The position numbers and the translations under genes were made by a program. This document shows, in pieces, positions 42,204 through 50,243 of a stretch of DNA of 64,000 nt. This DNA comes from Arthrobacter_E sp041360795 (GTDB lineage: Bacteria; Actinomycetota; Actinomycetes; Actinomycetales; Micrococcaceae), in contig NZ_JBFUPW010000002.1 of NCBI RefSeq assembly GCF_041360795.1, positions 558,001-622,000 on the forward strand, written 5' to 3'. The notes beneath the pieces were generated by a model. It searched no databases, was not told the DNA's origin, and saw only the letters and a program-made list of their open reading frames with translations. Position 1 is the stretch's first letter, and each line of letters opens with the position of its first letter.

Positions 42204-42923
42204 ATGGACGACATGAAGACTGAAACGCCTGAAGCCAAACTCCTGGTTGTTGATGACGAACCCAACATCCGGGAACTTCTGTCAACGTCCCTGCGCTTCG
42301 CAGGTTTCGACGTGGTGGCCGCCGCCAACGGACGCGACGCCCTGGCCAAGGCCGAAAGCGAGTCCCCCGATCTGATCGTCCTGGACGTGATGCTCCCGGA
42401 CATGGACGGTTTCAACGTGACCCGGAAACTCCGCGCCTCCGGACGCCACATCCCGGTGCTCTTCCTGACGGCCAAGGACGACACCGAGGACAAGGTCAAC
42501 GGCCTGACGGTGGGCGGCGACGACTACGTCACCAAGCCGTTCAGCCTGGATGAGGTCGTGGCGCGCGTCCGCGCCGTCCTCCGCCGCACCCAGCCGCTGC
42601 TCGAGGACGAGGCGATCATCCGCGTCGATGACCTGGAGCTCGACGACGATGCCCACGAGGTGCGCCGCGGCGGGACCACCATCGAGCTGTCCCCCACCGA
42701 GTTCAAGCTCCTCCGCTACCTCATGCTGAACCCCAACCGGGTGCTGTCCAAGGCCCAGATCCTCGACCACGTCTGGGAATACGACTTCAACGGGGACGCC
42801 TCGATCGTGGAGTCCTACATCTCCTACCTGCGCCGCAAGATCGACATCGTCCCGGACGCCCCCACGCTGATCCAGACCAAGCGAGGCGTGGGATACGTCC
42901 TGCGGACTGCCGAGAAGCGCTGA
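42204..42923 (+). CDS. OmpR/PhoB-family response regulator
   Basis: The receiver domain contains VVDDEPN, the phospho-acceptor Asp61 in VLDVMLPDMDG and the lysine in YVTKPFS. A winged-helix output domain follows (SPTEFKLLRYLMLNPNRVLSK and VESYISYLRRKI, ending GVGYVLR). 239 residues is standard. ATG 42204 with GGAGCGGAAG ahead is preferred; ATG 42213 is possible. The sensor kinase gene starts two bases after the stop. The regulated genes are not known from sequence. About 196 bases upstream hold the divergent promoter with the cold-shock gene. Confidence 0.95.
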   Translation: MDDMKTETPEAKLLVVDDEPNIRELLSTSLRFAGFDVVAAANGRDALAKAESESPDLIVLDVMLPDMDGFNVTRKLRASGRHIPVLFLTAKDDTEDKVNGLTVGGDDYVTKPFSLDEVVARVRAVLRRTQPLLEDEAIIRVDDLELDDDAHEVRRGGTTIELSPTEFKLLRYLMLNPNRVLSKAQILDHVWEYDFNGDASIVESYISYLRRKIDIVPDAPTLIQTKRGVGYVLRTAEKR

Positions 42924-42924
42924 C

Positions 42925-44379
42925 TTGCTCCGCCGGTGGAAGTCCGCGTCCCTGCGGGCACAGCTGATCGCAACCATCATGGGCCTGCTGCTGGTGGCCC
43001 TCGTGACCACCGGCGCGGGCACCATGGCGCTCCTGCACAGCTATCTTCAATCGCAGATCGATGACCGGCTGAGCGTCGCCACCACCAGCATGCAGAAGTA
43101 CGGCGGGTACGCCCAGCTGACCAGTGGTCTGAGCAGTGTCCCCACCGACTATTCCGTGGTGGTCCTGCGCCCCGGCGCTCCCGTGTACCGGACCGGAGCG
43201 AATCAGTCGGGCTACCCGGACATCGAGCAGATGAGCCTGGCCCAGGCCACCTCCCTGAAGCGGAAGCCCTTCGACATCGCGGGCACCACCGGGCACGACT
43301 GGCGTGCAGTGGCGGTTCCCTTCGTCGACCAGAGCGGCCACGGCTACGTGGTGGTGGTCGGGCTGCCCCTGGCGCCGGTGGACGAGATCATGGAGCACGC
43401 CATCCTGGTGGTCGTGGGCGTCGGTCTCCTCACGCTGATCCTCGCGTTCTTCATCGCCACCTGGACGGTCACCCGGTCCTTCCGTCCCCTGGCGCGCGTG
43501 GAGAGGACCGCGGCGGCCATCGCCTCGGGTGACTTGTCCCAGCGCGTCGAGATCCGCACGCCTCACACCGAGGTCGGGCGACTGGCGACGTCCCTCAACA
43601 CCATGCTGGCCAACATCGAATCGGCGTTCGCCGCACGCACGGCCTCCGAGCAGCGCATGCGCCGCTTCGCCGCCGACGCCTCCCACGAACTCCGCACCCC
43701 GCTGGTGACCATCCGCGGTTTCTCGGAGCTCTACCGTCATGGCGCCCTGCGCACCGACGCCGACGTGGCCACCGCCATGGGCCGGATCGAGAGCGAAGCC
43801 AAACGCATGGGGTCCATGGTCGAGGATCTACTGACCCTCGCCCGTCTCGACGAGCAGCGGCCGCTGCAGGAGAAGCCCTTCGATCTGATGCTGCTGGGCA
43901 ACGACGCCGTGGTGGACACTCGCGCGAGCGCGCCACAGCGCGAGGTCCGCCTGGTGGGCCTGGACTCGGCGCAGCCGGTCCCGGCTCCCGTGCTGGGTGA
44001 CGAGGCGAAGATCCGCCAGGTGGTGAGCAACCTGGTCGGCAACGCGCTCCGGTACACCCCGGAGGAGTCTCCCCTCGAGCTGGCGGTGGGCCGGCGGCAG
44101 GACGAGGACGGATCCTGGTCCGTGCTCGAGGTCCGCGACCACGGCTCCGGGATCTCCGAGGAGGATCAGGCCCGGATCTTCGAACGTTTCTACCGGGCGG
44201 ACACCTCTCGCACCCGGGAAACCGGCGGCAGCGGCCTGGGTCTCGCGATCGTCGCCGCCATCGTGGGAAGCCACGGCGGGACGGTCCGGATCATCGACAC
44301 CCCCGGGGGCGGAGCCACGTTCCAGGTCCGGCTCCCCCATTCCGCGGACGACGCTCTCGCCTCCGACATCACCGAGTGA
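42925..44379 (+). CDS. Sensor histidine kinase, partner of the upstream regulator
   Basis: A 484-residue kinase with two membrane helices (LIATIMGLLLVALVTTGAGT and ILVVVGVGLLTLILAFFIATW) around an extracellular sensor of about 125 residues. A HAMP region follows (FRPLARVERTAAAIASGDLS), then HisKA with His254 (DASHELRTPL) and HATPase boxes NLVGNALRYTP, DHGSGI and GSGLGLAIV. TTG start with GAGAAGCG about ten bases upstream, two bases after the regulator stop, indicating coupled translation. Ligand not apparent. Confidence 0.95.
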   Translation: MLRRWKSASLRAQLIATIMGLLLVALVTTGAGTMALLHSYLQSQIDDRLSVATTSMQKYGGYAQLTSGLSSVPTDYSVVVLRPGAPVYRTGANQSGYPDIEQMSLAQATSLKRKPFDIAGTTGHDWRAVAVPFVDQSGHGYVVVVGLPLAPVDEIMEHAILVVVGVGLLTLILAFFIATWTVTRSFRPLARVERTAAAIASGDLSQRVEIRTPHTEVGRLATSLNTMLANIESAFAARTASEQRMRRFAADASHELRTPLVTIRGFSELYRHGALRTDADVATAMGRIESEAKRMGSMVEDLLTLARLDEQRPLQEKPFDLMLLGNDAVVDTRASAPQREVRLVGLDSAQPVPAPVLGDEAKIRQVVSNLVGNALRYTPEESPLELAVGRRQDEDGSWSVLEVRDHGSGISEEDQARIFERFYRADTSRTRETGGSGLGLAIVAAIVGSHGGTVRIIDTPGGGATFQVRLPHSADDALASDITE

Positions 44380-44557
44380 CCCTCCCGCGCCTGCCGACAA
44401 TGACGCGCGACGACGGAGCGAACCTCCACGGCGAGCCTGTGGACGGAGTGCCTGAGCCTCTGTCCACATAGGCCACTGCGCGCGACCCGGCAGCCGAGCG
44501 CGTTCCTAGGCTGAGACGAAAGACCCCACCGGGTCCGTCCCAGCGAAAGGAAACACC

Positions 44558-44848
44558 ATGAGCGTCATCTCCGTCGACACCGAACTTCTACACCTTCAGT
44601 CCGGCCGGGTCCGCGGCACCATGGAACGCATCTCCGCCGACATCCGGGCGATGAACCAGGGACTCACCGCTCTGCAAGGCAGCTGGCGCGGGAACGCCTC
44701 CGCCAGCTTCCAGTCCCTGGTGGCTGAGTGGGCCGCCACCCAGAATCGGGTGGAAGCATCCATGGCGGCCATCAACTCGGCTCTCGCTCAGGCGGCGGCT
44801 CAATACCGGGACGTCGAACTGACGAATGCCCAGCGGTTCGCCCACTGA
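44558..44848 (+). CDS. Orphan WXG100-family protein (ESAT-6-like)
   Basis: A 96-residue helical protein with the WXG hairpin turn at SWRGNAS near residue 43-47, flanked by two amphipathic helices (TMERISADIRAMNQGLTALQ and ASFQSLVAEWAATQNRVEAS). WXG100 proteins are substrates of type VII (ESX) secretion and dimerise. No EccC, EccB or mycosin gene is in the window, so the secretion system must lie elsewhere or be absent. AAAGGAAACACC precedes the ATG. It stands alone, with RNase HI gene converging. Confidence 0.9.
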   Translation: MSVISVDTELLHLQSGRVRGTMERISADIRAMNQGLTALQGSWRGNASASFQSLVAEWAATQNRVEASMAAINSALAQAAAQYRDVELTNAQRFAH

Positions 44849-44910
44849 GCGGGCCCCGTCTGGTGCCCGGAATTCCGGGCGCCAGGCAGGGGCGCCTGTC
44901 CGATGGCTCT

Positions 44911-46026
44911 TTACTCGGGGGTGCCCTGATGGAACCGCAGACGCCAGGTGCCTTCCGCCGCGGCGCCTCGGGAGGACGCCGGCTCGGTCAGCAGCCATAG
45001 CGAACTCCTGAGGACCGTCCGGCCTGCGGATCTGGTCCGGTACTGCAGCAGAATGGCGCTCTCGTTCAGCCGGGAGGCGGACAGCGGGGTCATGTCCACG
45101 GGTTCGTGATCCTCGTCGGCCAGGACGAGGAGCATCTCTTCCCGGGACCAGGTGCGGCCCGAACTCCCGATCTCCTCGAAGTCGGGATGCAGGATCCGGG
45201 CCACCTCGCCGAGGTCGCCGCGGACGGCCGGTTCCAGGAGGCGCTTCTCCAAGGCGGTCACCGTGGCCACCGCGTCCTGCTGTCCGGCGGAATCCCGGAA
45301 GTCCTCCTCCAGGACCGAGAACAGATCGGGCTCCGCCTCGTCCGCGCCGGACACAGACGCAGATGCAGACCCAGACGCAGACGCAGACGCAGACGGCTGA
45401 GCCTGGACCGTGGCGCTCGGTGCGGGACCGGTCGCCGCGTGGGGGTTCTGGAACACGGCAGCCTCTGCCGGTGCGGTGCGAGCGTCGGAACGCTGGACGC
45501 TCAGGCTCCGGGTTTCCGCACGCCGAGTTTCCGCGTTCTGCGGCTCGGAGAGCTGAGCCCCCGGAAAGCCGGGACCGGAGGGGATCGACTTCCCCCCGCG
45601 CTGGTAGGCGGTGGCGACGGCACGGGCGCGGTCGTCGGCGGCCTCGTTCAGTGAGTGTCCGGCATGACCCTTCACCCACTCGAAGGCGACGTTCCGTCCC
45701 TTGAGGGCATCGTCGAGGTCTTTGAGCAGATCCACGTTCAGGACGGGCTTGCCGTCCGCTTTGCGCCAGCCCTTGCGCTTCCAGCCCGGCATCCACTTGG
45801 TCAGGCAGTTGATGACGTACTGGCTGTCGCAGAGGATCTTCAGCGGTTCGTCCGCACGATGCGCGGTGCTGCGGAGCAGATCCAGCACCGCCATGAGCTC
45901 GCCCTGGTTGTTGGTGCCGTGCGGCCAGCCGCCGGCCCTCCAGGTCTCGTCGTCGATGTACCAGGCCCACCCCGCGGGTCCAGGATTGCCCAGCGCGGAA
46001 CCATCTGCAGCAGCCGTAATCGTCAC
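44911..46026 (-). CDS. rnhA: Ribonuclease HI with C-terminal NTF2-like domain
   Basis: RNase HI cuts the RNA of RNA-DNA hybrids. Residues about 1-150 are the RNase H fold with the carboxylate catalytic set: DGSALGNPGPAG (first Asp), NNQGELMAVL (Glu), LCDSQYVI (Asp) and an Asp in EAADDRA, plus WKRKGWRKADGKPV. A long low-complexity linker (with SASASASGSASASVSG) leads to about 120 residues resembling an NTF2/DUF4440-like fold (EKRLLEPAVRGDLGEVARILHPDFEEIG, TWRLRFHQGT). The fusion is unusual. GTG 46026 (VTITAAADGS) with AGGA in front was chosen; ATG 46056 is also possible. Confidence 0.88.
   Translation of the reverse strand: MTITAAADGSALGNPGPAGWAWYIDDETWRAGGWPHGTNNQGELMAVLDLLRSTAHRADEPLKILCDSQYVINCLTKWMPGWKRKGWRKADGKPVLNVDLLKDLDDALKGRNVAFEWVKGHAGHSLNEAADDRARAVATAYQRGGKSIPSGPGFPGAQLSEPQNAETRRAETRSLSVQRSDARTAPAEAAVFQNPHAATGPAPSATVQAQPSASASASGSASASVSGADEAEPDLFSVLEEDFRDSAGQQDAVATVTALEKRLLEPAVRGDLGEVARILHPDFEEIGSSGRTWSREEMLLVLADEDHEPVDMTPLSASRLNESAILLQYRTRSAGRTVLRSSLWLLTEPASSRGAAAEGTWRLRFHQGTPE
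45350..45397. repeat. Tandem hexamer repeat inside the RNase HI linker
   Basis: About eight copies of a six-base unit close to GCAGAC (with slight variants at the left end) code for the alternating Ser-Ala stretch of the linker. Such a repeat can gain or lose units without shifting the frame. Confidence 0.85.
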
Positions 46027-46148
46027 CCGACAATCCTGCCACAAGGCCTCCGTCATCCGGCCTCGCACCCGGCACCGGCGCTTCCCAGCCACCAGCGCTT
46101 CCCAGCCACCGGAACTTCTCCTCCAGCCGGCACAGCCCTTAAACGCGG

Positions 46149-46182
46149 CGGCGGGCCGCACCTCGAAAGGTGCGGCCCGCCG
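46149..46182 (-). terminator. Terminator of groL
   Basis: A perfect 15-base-pair stem (CGGCGGGCCGCACCT and complement) with loop CGAA, 42 bases after the groL stop. No T-run. Confidence 0.8.
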
Positions 46183-46224
46183 TCGTGCACTGTCCGGTGA
46201 GACACCGGCGAGCAGAGCCGGGGA

Positions 46225-47850
46225 TCAGAACCCGCCCATGCCGCCCATCTCGTCGGCGCCGGCGGCCGGAGCGTTCTTCTCCGGCTTGTCGGCCACGACT
46301 GCCTCGGTGGTGAGGAACAGACCGGCGATGGAGGCCGCGTTCTGCAGAGCGGAACGGGTCACCTTGACCGGGTCGTTGACGCCGGCGGCCAGCAGGTCCA
46401 CGTACTCGCCGGTGGCGGCGTTCAGGCCGTGACCGGCAGGCAGGCTGCGGACCTTGTCGGCGACGACGCCCGGCTCGAGGCCGGCGTTGAAGGCGATCTG
46501 CTTCAGCGGGGCGTCGATGGCGACCTTGACGATGTTGGCGCCGGTGGCCTCGTCACCCTCGAGCTGCAGGTTGGCGAACGCCTTGGCGCCGGCCTGGATC
46601 AGGGCAACGCCACCACCGGCGACGATGCCTTCCTCGACAGCAGCCTTCGCGTTGCGGACTGCGTCCTCGATGCGGTGCTTGCGCTCCTTGAGCTCCACCT
46701 CGGTGGCTGCACCGGCCTTGATGACGGCCACGCCGCCGGCCAGCTTCGCCAGGCGCTCCTGGAGCTTCTCGCGGTCGTAGTCCGAATCGGAGTTCTCGAT
46801 CTCGGAACGGATCTGAGCCACGCGGCCGGCGATGGCTTCGGCGTCGCCGGCACCCTCGACGATGGTGGTCTCGTCCTTGGTGACGACGACCTTGCGGGCC
46901 TGGCCGAGGTCGGCCAGGGTGGCGGCGTCGAGCTTGAGGCCGATCTCCTCGGAGATGACGTTGCCACCGGTGAGGATGGCGATGTCGGCCAGCTGAGCCT
47001 TGCGGCGGTCACCGAAGCCCGGAGCCTTGACGGCGACGGACTTGAAGGTGCCCTTGAGCTTGTTGACGATGAGGGTGGCCAGGGCCTCGCCCTCGACGTC
47101 CTCGGCGATGATCAGCAGCGGCTTGTTGGCCTGCATGACCTTCTCGAGGACGGCGACCAGGTCCTTCACGGAGCTGATCTTGGAGTTCACGATGAGGATG
47201 TAGGGATCCTCGAGCACGGTCTCCTGGCGCTCTGCGTCCGTGACGAAGTACGCGGAGATGTAGCCCTTGTCGAAGCGCATGCCCTCGGTGAGCTCGAGCT
47301 CCAGGCCGAAGGTGTTGGACTCCTCGACGGTGATGACGCCTTCCTTGCCCACCTTGTCCAGGGCTTCGGCGATCAGTTCACCGATCTGAGCGTCACCGGC
47401 GGAGATGGACGCGGTGGCGGCGATCTCTTCCTTGGTCTCGATCTCCTTGGCGGAGGCGAGCAGCTCTTCGGTGACGGCCTCGACGGCCTTCTCGATGCCG
47501 CGCTTGAGGGACAGCGGGTCGGCGCCAGCTGCGACGTTGCGCAGGCCTTCCTTCACGAGCGCCTGAGCCAGCACCGTAGCGGTGGTGGTGCCGTCACCGG
47601 CGACGTCGTCAGTCTTCTTGGCGACTTCCTTGACCAGCTCTGCGCCGATCTTCTCGTAGGGATCCTCGAGCTCGATCTCCTTGGCGATGGACACACCATC
47701 GTTGGTGATCGTGGGAGCGCCCCACTTCTTCTCGAGCACCACGTTGCGACCACGCGGGCCCAGGGTGACCTTGACGGCGTCGGCGAGGATGTTCAGGCCT
47801 CGCTCCAGGCCGCGGCGTGCCTCTTCATCAAATGCAATGATCTTGGCCAT
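46225..47850 (-). CDS. groL: 60 kDa chaperonin GroEL
   Basis: A 541-residue GroEL subunit that forms the double-ring folding chamber. The N-terminal MAKIIAFDEEARRGLERG, GPRGRNVVLEKKWGAPTITNDG, the ATP-site DGTTTATVLAQALV and the C-terminal GGMGG motif are all present. There is no groES beside it. Actinobacteria often have a groES-groEL1 pair and a separate groEL2, and the Gly/Met tail without histidines fits groEL2. A CIRCE-like operator about 190 bases upstream indicates HrcA control. The start is the first Met (MAKII), and the ribosome site is AAAGGACC. Confidence 0.95.
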   Translation of the reverse strand: MAKIIAFDEEARRGLERGLNILADAVKVTLGPRGRNVVLEKKWGAPTITNDGVSIAKEIELEDPYEKIGAELVKEVAKKTDDVAGDGTTTATVLAQALVKEGLRNVAAGADPLSLKRGIEKAVEAVTEELLASAKEIETKEEIAATASISAGDAQIGELIAEALDKVGKEGVITVEESNTFGLELELTEGMRFDKGYISAYFVTDAERQETVLEDPYILIVNSKISSVKDLVAVLEKVMQANKPLLIIAEDVEGEALATLIVNKLKGTFKSVAVKAPGFGDRRKAQLADIAILTGGNVISEEIGLKLDAATLADLGQARKVVVTKDETTIVEGAGDAEAIAGRVAQIRSEIENSDSDYDREKLQERLAKLAGGVAVIKAGAATEVELKERKHRIEDAVRNAKAAVEEGIVAGGGVALIQAGAKAFANLQLEGDEATGANIVKVAIDAPLKQIAFNAGLEPGVVADKVRSLPAGHGLNAATGEYVDLLAAGVNDPVKVTRSALQNAASIAGLFLTTEAVVADKPEKNAPAAGADEMGGMGGF

Positions 47851-48037
47851 GACGGCAAAGGTCCTTTCGGGTCAGTACGTTTCCGGACTGTCGTTGAGGG
47901 ATGAAGGGTCCTGGCTGCCCAATGCCCGCGACGGACGGCACGGCCCGCCGGCATCCGTACGCCGGCGCACCGGGCCTCATTGAGACCGGGGTTGCCTTCT
48001 CTCCGGCGGGCCGGCCATCATCCGCGGAACGGATTCA

Positions 48038-48081
48038 TTAGCAGTCGGCACTCCGGAGTGCTAACTCAATAATTAGCACTC
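48038..48081 (-). promoter_or_regulatory. CIRCE-type HrcA operator with three half-sites
   Basis: Half-sites on the plus strand: TTAGCAGTC (48038-48046), nine bases, GAGTGCTAA (48056-48064), eight bases, TTAGCACTC (48073-48081). The first pair is a CIRCE element (TTAGCACTC-N9-GAGTGCTAA) with one mismatch; the outer copy adds a third half-site in inverse phase. It lies upstream of groL. The region right of it, 48082-48332, shows no other feature. Confidence 0.9.
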
Positions 48082-48332
48082 TCGTCTGGTGAGTGCAAGG
48101 CGTTCACGCCAGCGGCGAAACCTCAGGACCGCGCCGCCCCATGAGGCGCGACCGGGTGCGGACCCGGCGTGTCCGGCGGAAGCGGCGGGTGACCTGCCCC
48201 GCCGTCCGGGAAGCCAGAGTGGAACGAACAATCCGAACATCAGAATGTGCAGTTGCCGTCCGACGACACCGTTCACTCAGCGTCGGTCAGACGGGGTCCG
48301 CCGAATATCCGGGACAAAGATCCGGGGAGAGG

Positions 48333-48932
48333 TCAGGCCGCGCCGGGACCCAGCACCACGGCGAGCGGGTCCTGGAGGTTCGTAGCCAGCTCCACCCGGG
48401 CGATGCCGAGGGCGCCGGCGAGCTCGGTCGCGGACGCCTTGAGGCCCTCGGAGCTGTAGAAGACCACCGAACTCGGCTGGGCCACGCCCTGCCAGTTGCC
48501 GACGGGTCCCAGCGTCCAGCCGGCGGCGGTGACCTTGGCGCCGTAGCCGGCCGCGAGGCCCGCCGTCGTGGTGCCGTTGTACACGGACACGGGGCGCGAC
48601 TTGTCCACGGCCGCCGTGGTGGTGGGCGGAGCGGACGGGGCGGTCGCGCTCGGAGAAGGAGCCGGGGCCGATGCGGACGGCTTCGCCGACGGCTTGGCGG
48701 ATGGCTTCGCCGAAGCGCTCGAGGAGGCGGACGGCGAGGCCTTGGCCTCCGCCCGGGCGCCCATGGAGGGGAAGGCGAAGTACGCCACGAGGCCGATCAG
48801 CAGGGCGACGACGCCGGACGCCAGCAGGGGACGCAGCGCGGCGCCGGCGGAGGCCCTGGCGACACGGTGCACCCCGCGGCGTTCGGTGCCTTCCGGCACA
48901 TCATCGAATTCGTCCCGGGCGTATTTGGTCAT
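48333..48932 (-). CDS. LytR_C domain membrane protein
   Basis: A 199-residue protein with a cytoplasmic acidic N-terminus, one membrane helix (LLASGVVALLIGLVAYFAF) and a low-complexity linker of repeated AKPS units. The C-terminal about 90 residues match the LytR_C domain (VSVYNGTTTAGLAAGYGAK, LEELAG-like and VLGPGAA end). Such proteins occur in cell-envelope contexts in actinobacteria, often next to a DUF3263 gene as here. The linker repeat (three AKPS units) is coded by a 12-base direct repeat. Function not established. Confidence 0.85.
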   Translation of the reverse strand: MTKYARDEFDDVPEGTERRGVHRVARASAGAALRPLLASGVVALLIGLVAYFAFPSMGARAEAKASPSASSSASAKPSAKPSAKPSASAPAPSPSATAPSAPPTTTAAVDKSRPVSVYNGTTTAGLAAGYGAKVTAAGWTLGPVGNWQGVAQPSSVVFYSSEGLKASATELAGALGIARVELATNLQDPLAVVLGPGAA

Positions 48933-48972
48933 CGAGGCGCGTCCTCACGGAGTGGCAGGTGGTCCTACAGGT

Positions 48973-49296
48973 TCACGCGCCGTTGCCCAGGCGACGAGCA
49001 GTCCTGGCCCGGTGGCGCGACGTACGTAGTCTACGCAATCTCTTGACGAGCATGGGGTCATGCGCCAGAGCGGCCTGGCTGTCGATGACCTGATTGAGCT
49101 GCTGGTAGTAATGCGTGGCGGAGAGATCGAACAGTTCACGGATGGCCTGTTCCTTGGCTCCGGAGTACTTCCACCAGGACCGTTCGAACTCGAGAATCCG
49201 CTGGTCACGCTCCGACAATCCCGGAGCGGGCTGCGAGCCGTCAGGGGATCCGGGGTGGGCCGGAACACCGTCCGGCGACACTGCTGCCTCGGCCAT
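48973..49296 (-). CDS. DUF3263 domain protein
   Basis: A 107-residue soluble protein. From about residue 28 it carries the actinobacterial DUF3263 pattern: LSERDQRILEFERSWWKYSG and KEQAIRELFDLSATHYYQQLN. This looks like a short helix-turn-helix segment and would fit DNA binding, though none is shown. GGGAGGAAAC precedes ATG 49296, fixing this start within a longer frame. It lies upstream of the LytR_C gene on the same strand with a 40-base gap, and is divergent from ung. Confidence 0.9.
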   Translation of the reverse strand: MAEAAVSPDGVPAHPGSPDGSQPAPGLSERDQRILEFERSWWKYSGAKEQAIRELFDLSATHYYQQLNQVIDSQAALAHDPMLVKRLRRLRTSRHRARTARRLGNGA

Positions 49297-49372
49297 GTTT
49301 CCTCCCTTCACCGTGCGTCCTTTCCATGATAGATCCGAAATCACAACGATGTCATTTGGCACAATCAAGGGC

Positions 49373-50194
49373 ATGGACCAGCGCAGCCCCGCACACAGCC
49401 CCACCGGCTCCCAGGAGGCCTTCGCCTTCCCGGGCGAGGGATCGGGAACCGGAGAACACCCCCGCGACCCAGGGGCGTTCCGCCGCTTGGCCGACGAGGG
49501 CTGGGACGGGCTCGTGGAGAGCGGCGCCCTCCACCCGAGCTGGGCCGCGGCCCTCTCGCACGAAGGTCCGGCCCTGGGCTCCGTGATCCGCTGGCTCGCC
49601 ACCGAGGAAGAAAGCGGCGCCCGGGTCCTCCCGCCGGCGCCCGCGCTGTTCACCGCCTTCCGGCGCCCGCTCGACGACGTGAAGGTCCTGATCCTGGGCC
49701 AGGACCCCTACCCGACGCCCGGCCACGCCATGGGGCTGTCCTTCTCGGTCGCCCCGGACTGCCGCCCGGTGCCGCGCAGCCTGGGCAACATCTTCCGGGA
49801 ACTCCACGACGATCTGGGCCTCGCCACTCCGACCCACGGCGATCTGAGCCGGTGGGCGGACCAGGGCGTCCTCCTCCTGAACCGGGTGCTCAGCGTCGAG
49901 GCGGGGAACGCCGGCTCGCACCGCAGGCACGGCTGGGAGGAGTTCACGACGGCGGCGATCCGGGCCGTCGTCGCACGCAGGACTCCCGACGGGAAGCACC
50001 GTCCCCTCGTAGCGGTCCTCTGGGGCCGCGACGCCGCAGGCGTCACCCCCTTGCTGGACGGCTGCCCGACGGTGAGCAGCGCCCATCCCAGCCCTTTGTC
50101 GGCGTCGCGCGGATTCTTCGGTTCGCGGCCCTTCAGCAAGGTCAACGAGCGGCTGGCGGAGCAAGGGGCGGAGCCTGTCGACTGGAGCCTCTGA
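49373..50194 (+). CDS. ung: Uracil-DNA glycosylase, family 1
   Basis: This enzyme removes uracil from DNA in base-excision repair. The 273-residue protein contains the catalytic GQDPYPTPGHAMGLSFSV (the Asp in the first motif) and HPSPLSASRGFFG, the uracil-loop. The N-terminal 40 residues are variable. The start is ambiguous: ATG 49373 (MDQRSPAHS), with AAGG in front, or ATG 49349. The upstream gap to the DUF3263 start is only 50-75 bases, so the promoter is very short. Confidence 0.95.
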   Translation: MDQRSPAHSPTGSQEAFAFPGEGSGTGEHPRDPGAFRRLADEGWDGLVESGALHPSWAAALSHEGPALGSVIRWLATEEESGARVLPPAPALFTAFRRPLDDVKVLILGQDPYPTPGHAMGLSFSVAPDCRPVPRSLGNIFRELHDDLGLATPTHGDLSRWADQGVLLLNRVLSVEAGNAGSHRRHGWEEFTTAAIRAVVARRTPDGKHRPLVAVLWGRDAAGVTPLLDGCPTVSSAHPSPLSASRGFFGSRPFSKVNERLAEQGAEPVDWSL

Positions 50195-50224
50195 GGCTCG
50201 CTCGAGACCATCCGGGACGGGCCC

Positions 50225-50243
50225 TTAGGGTAGGCTCACCTCA
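50225..50243 (+). promoter_or_regulatory. IdeR/DtxR box in front of the siderophore reductase gene
   Basis: TTAGGGTAGGCTCACCTCA matches the actinobacterial iron box TTAGGTTAGGCTAACCTAA at 16 of 19 positions. It ends on the first base of the next start codon, so a bound repressor would cover the promoter or ribosome-entry region. Confidence 0.75.
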
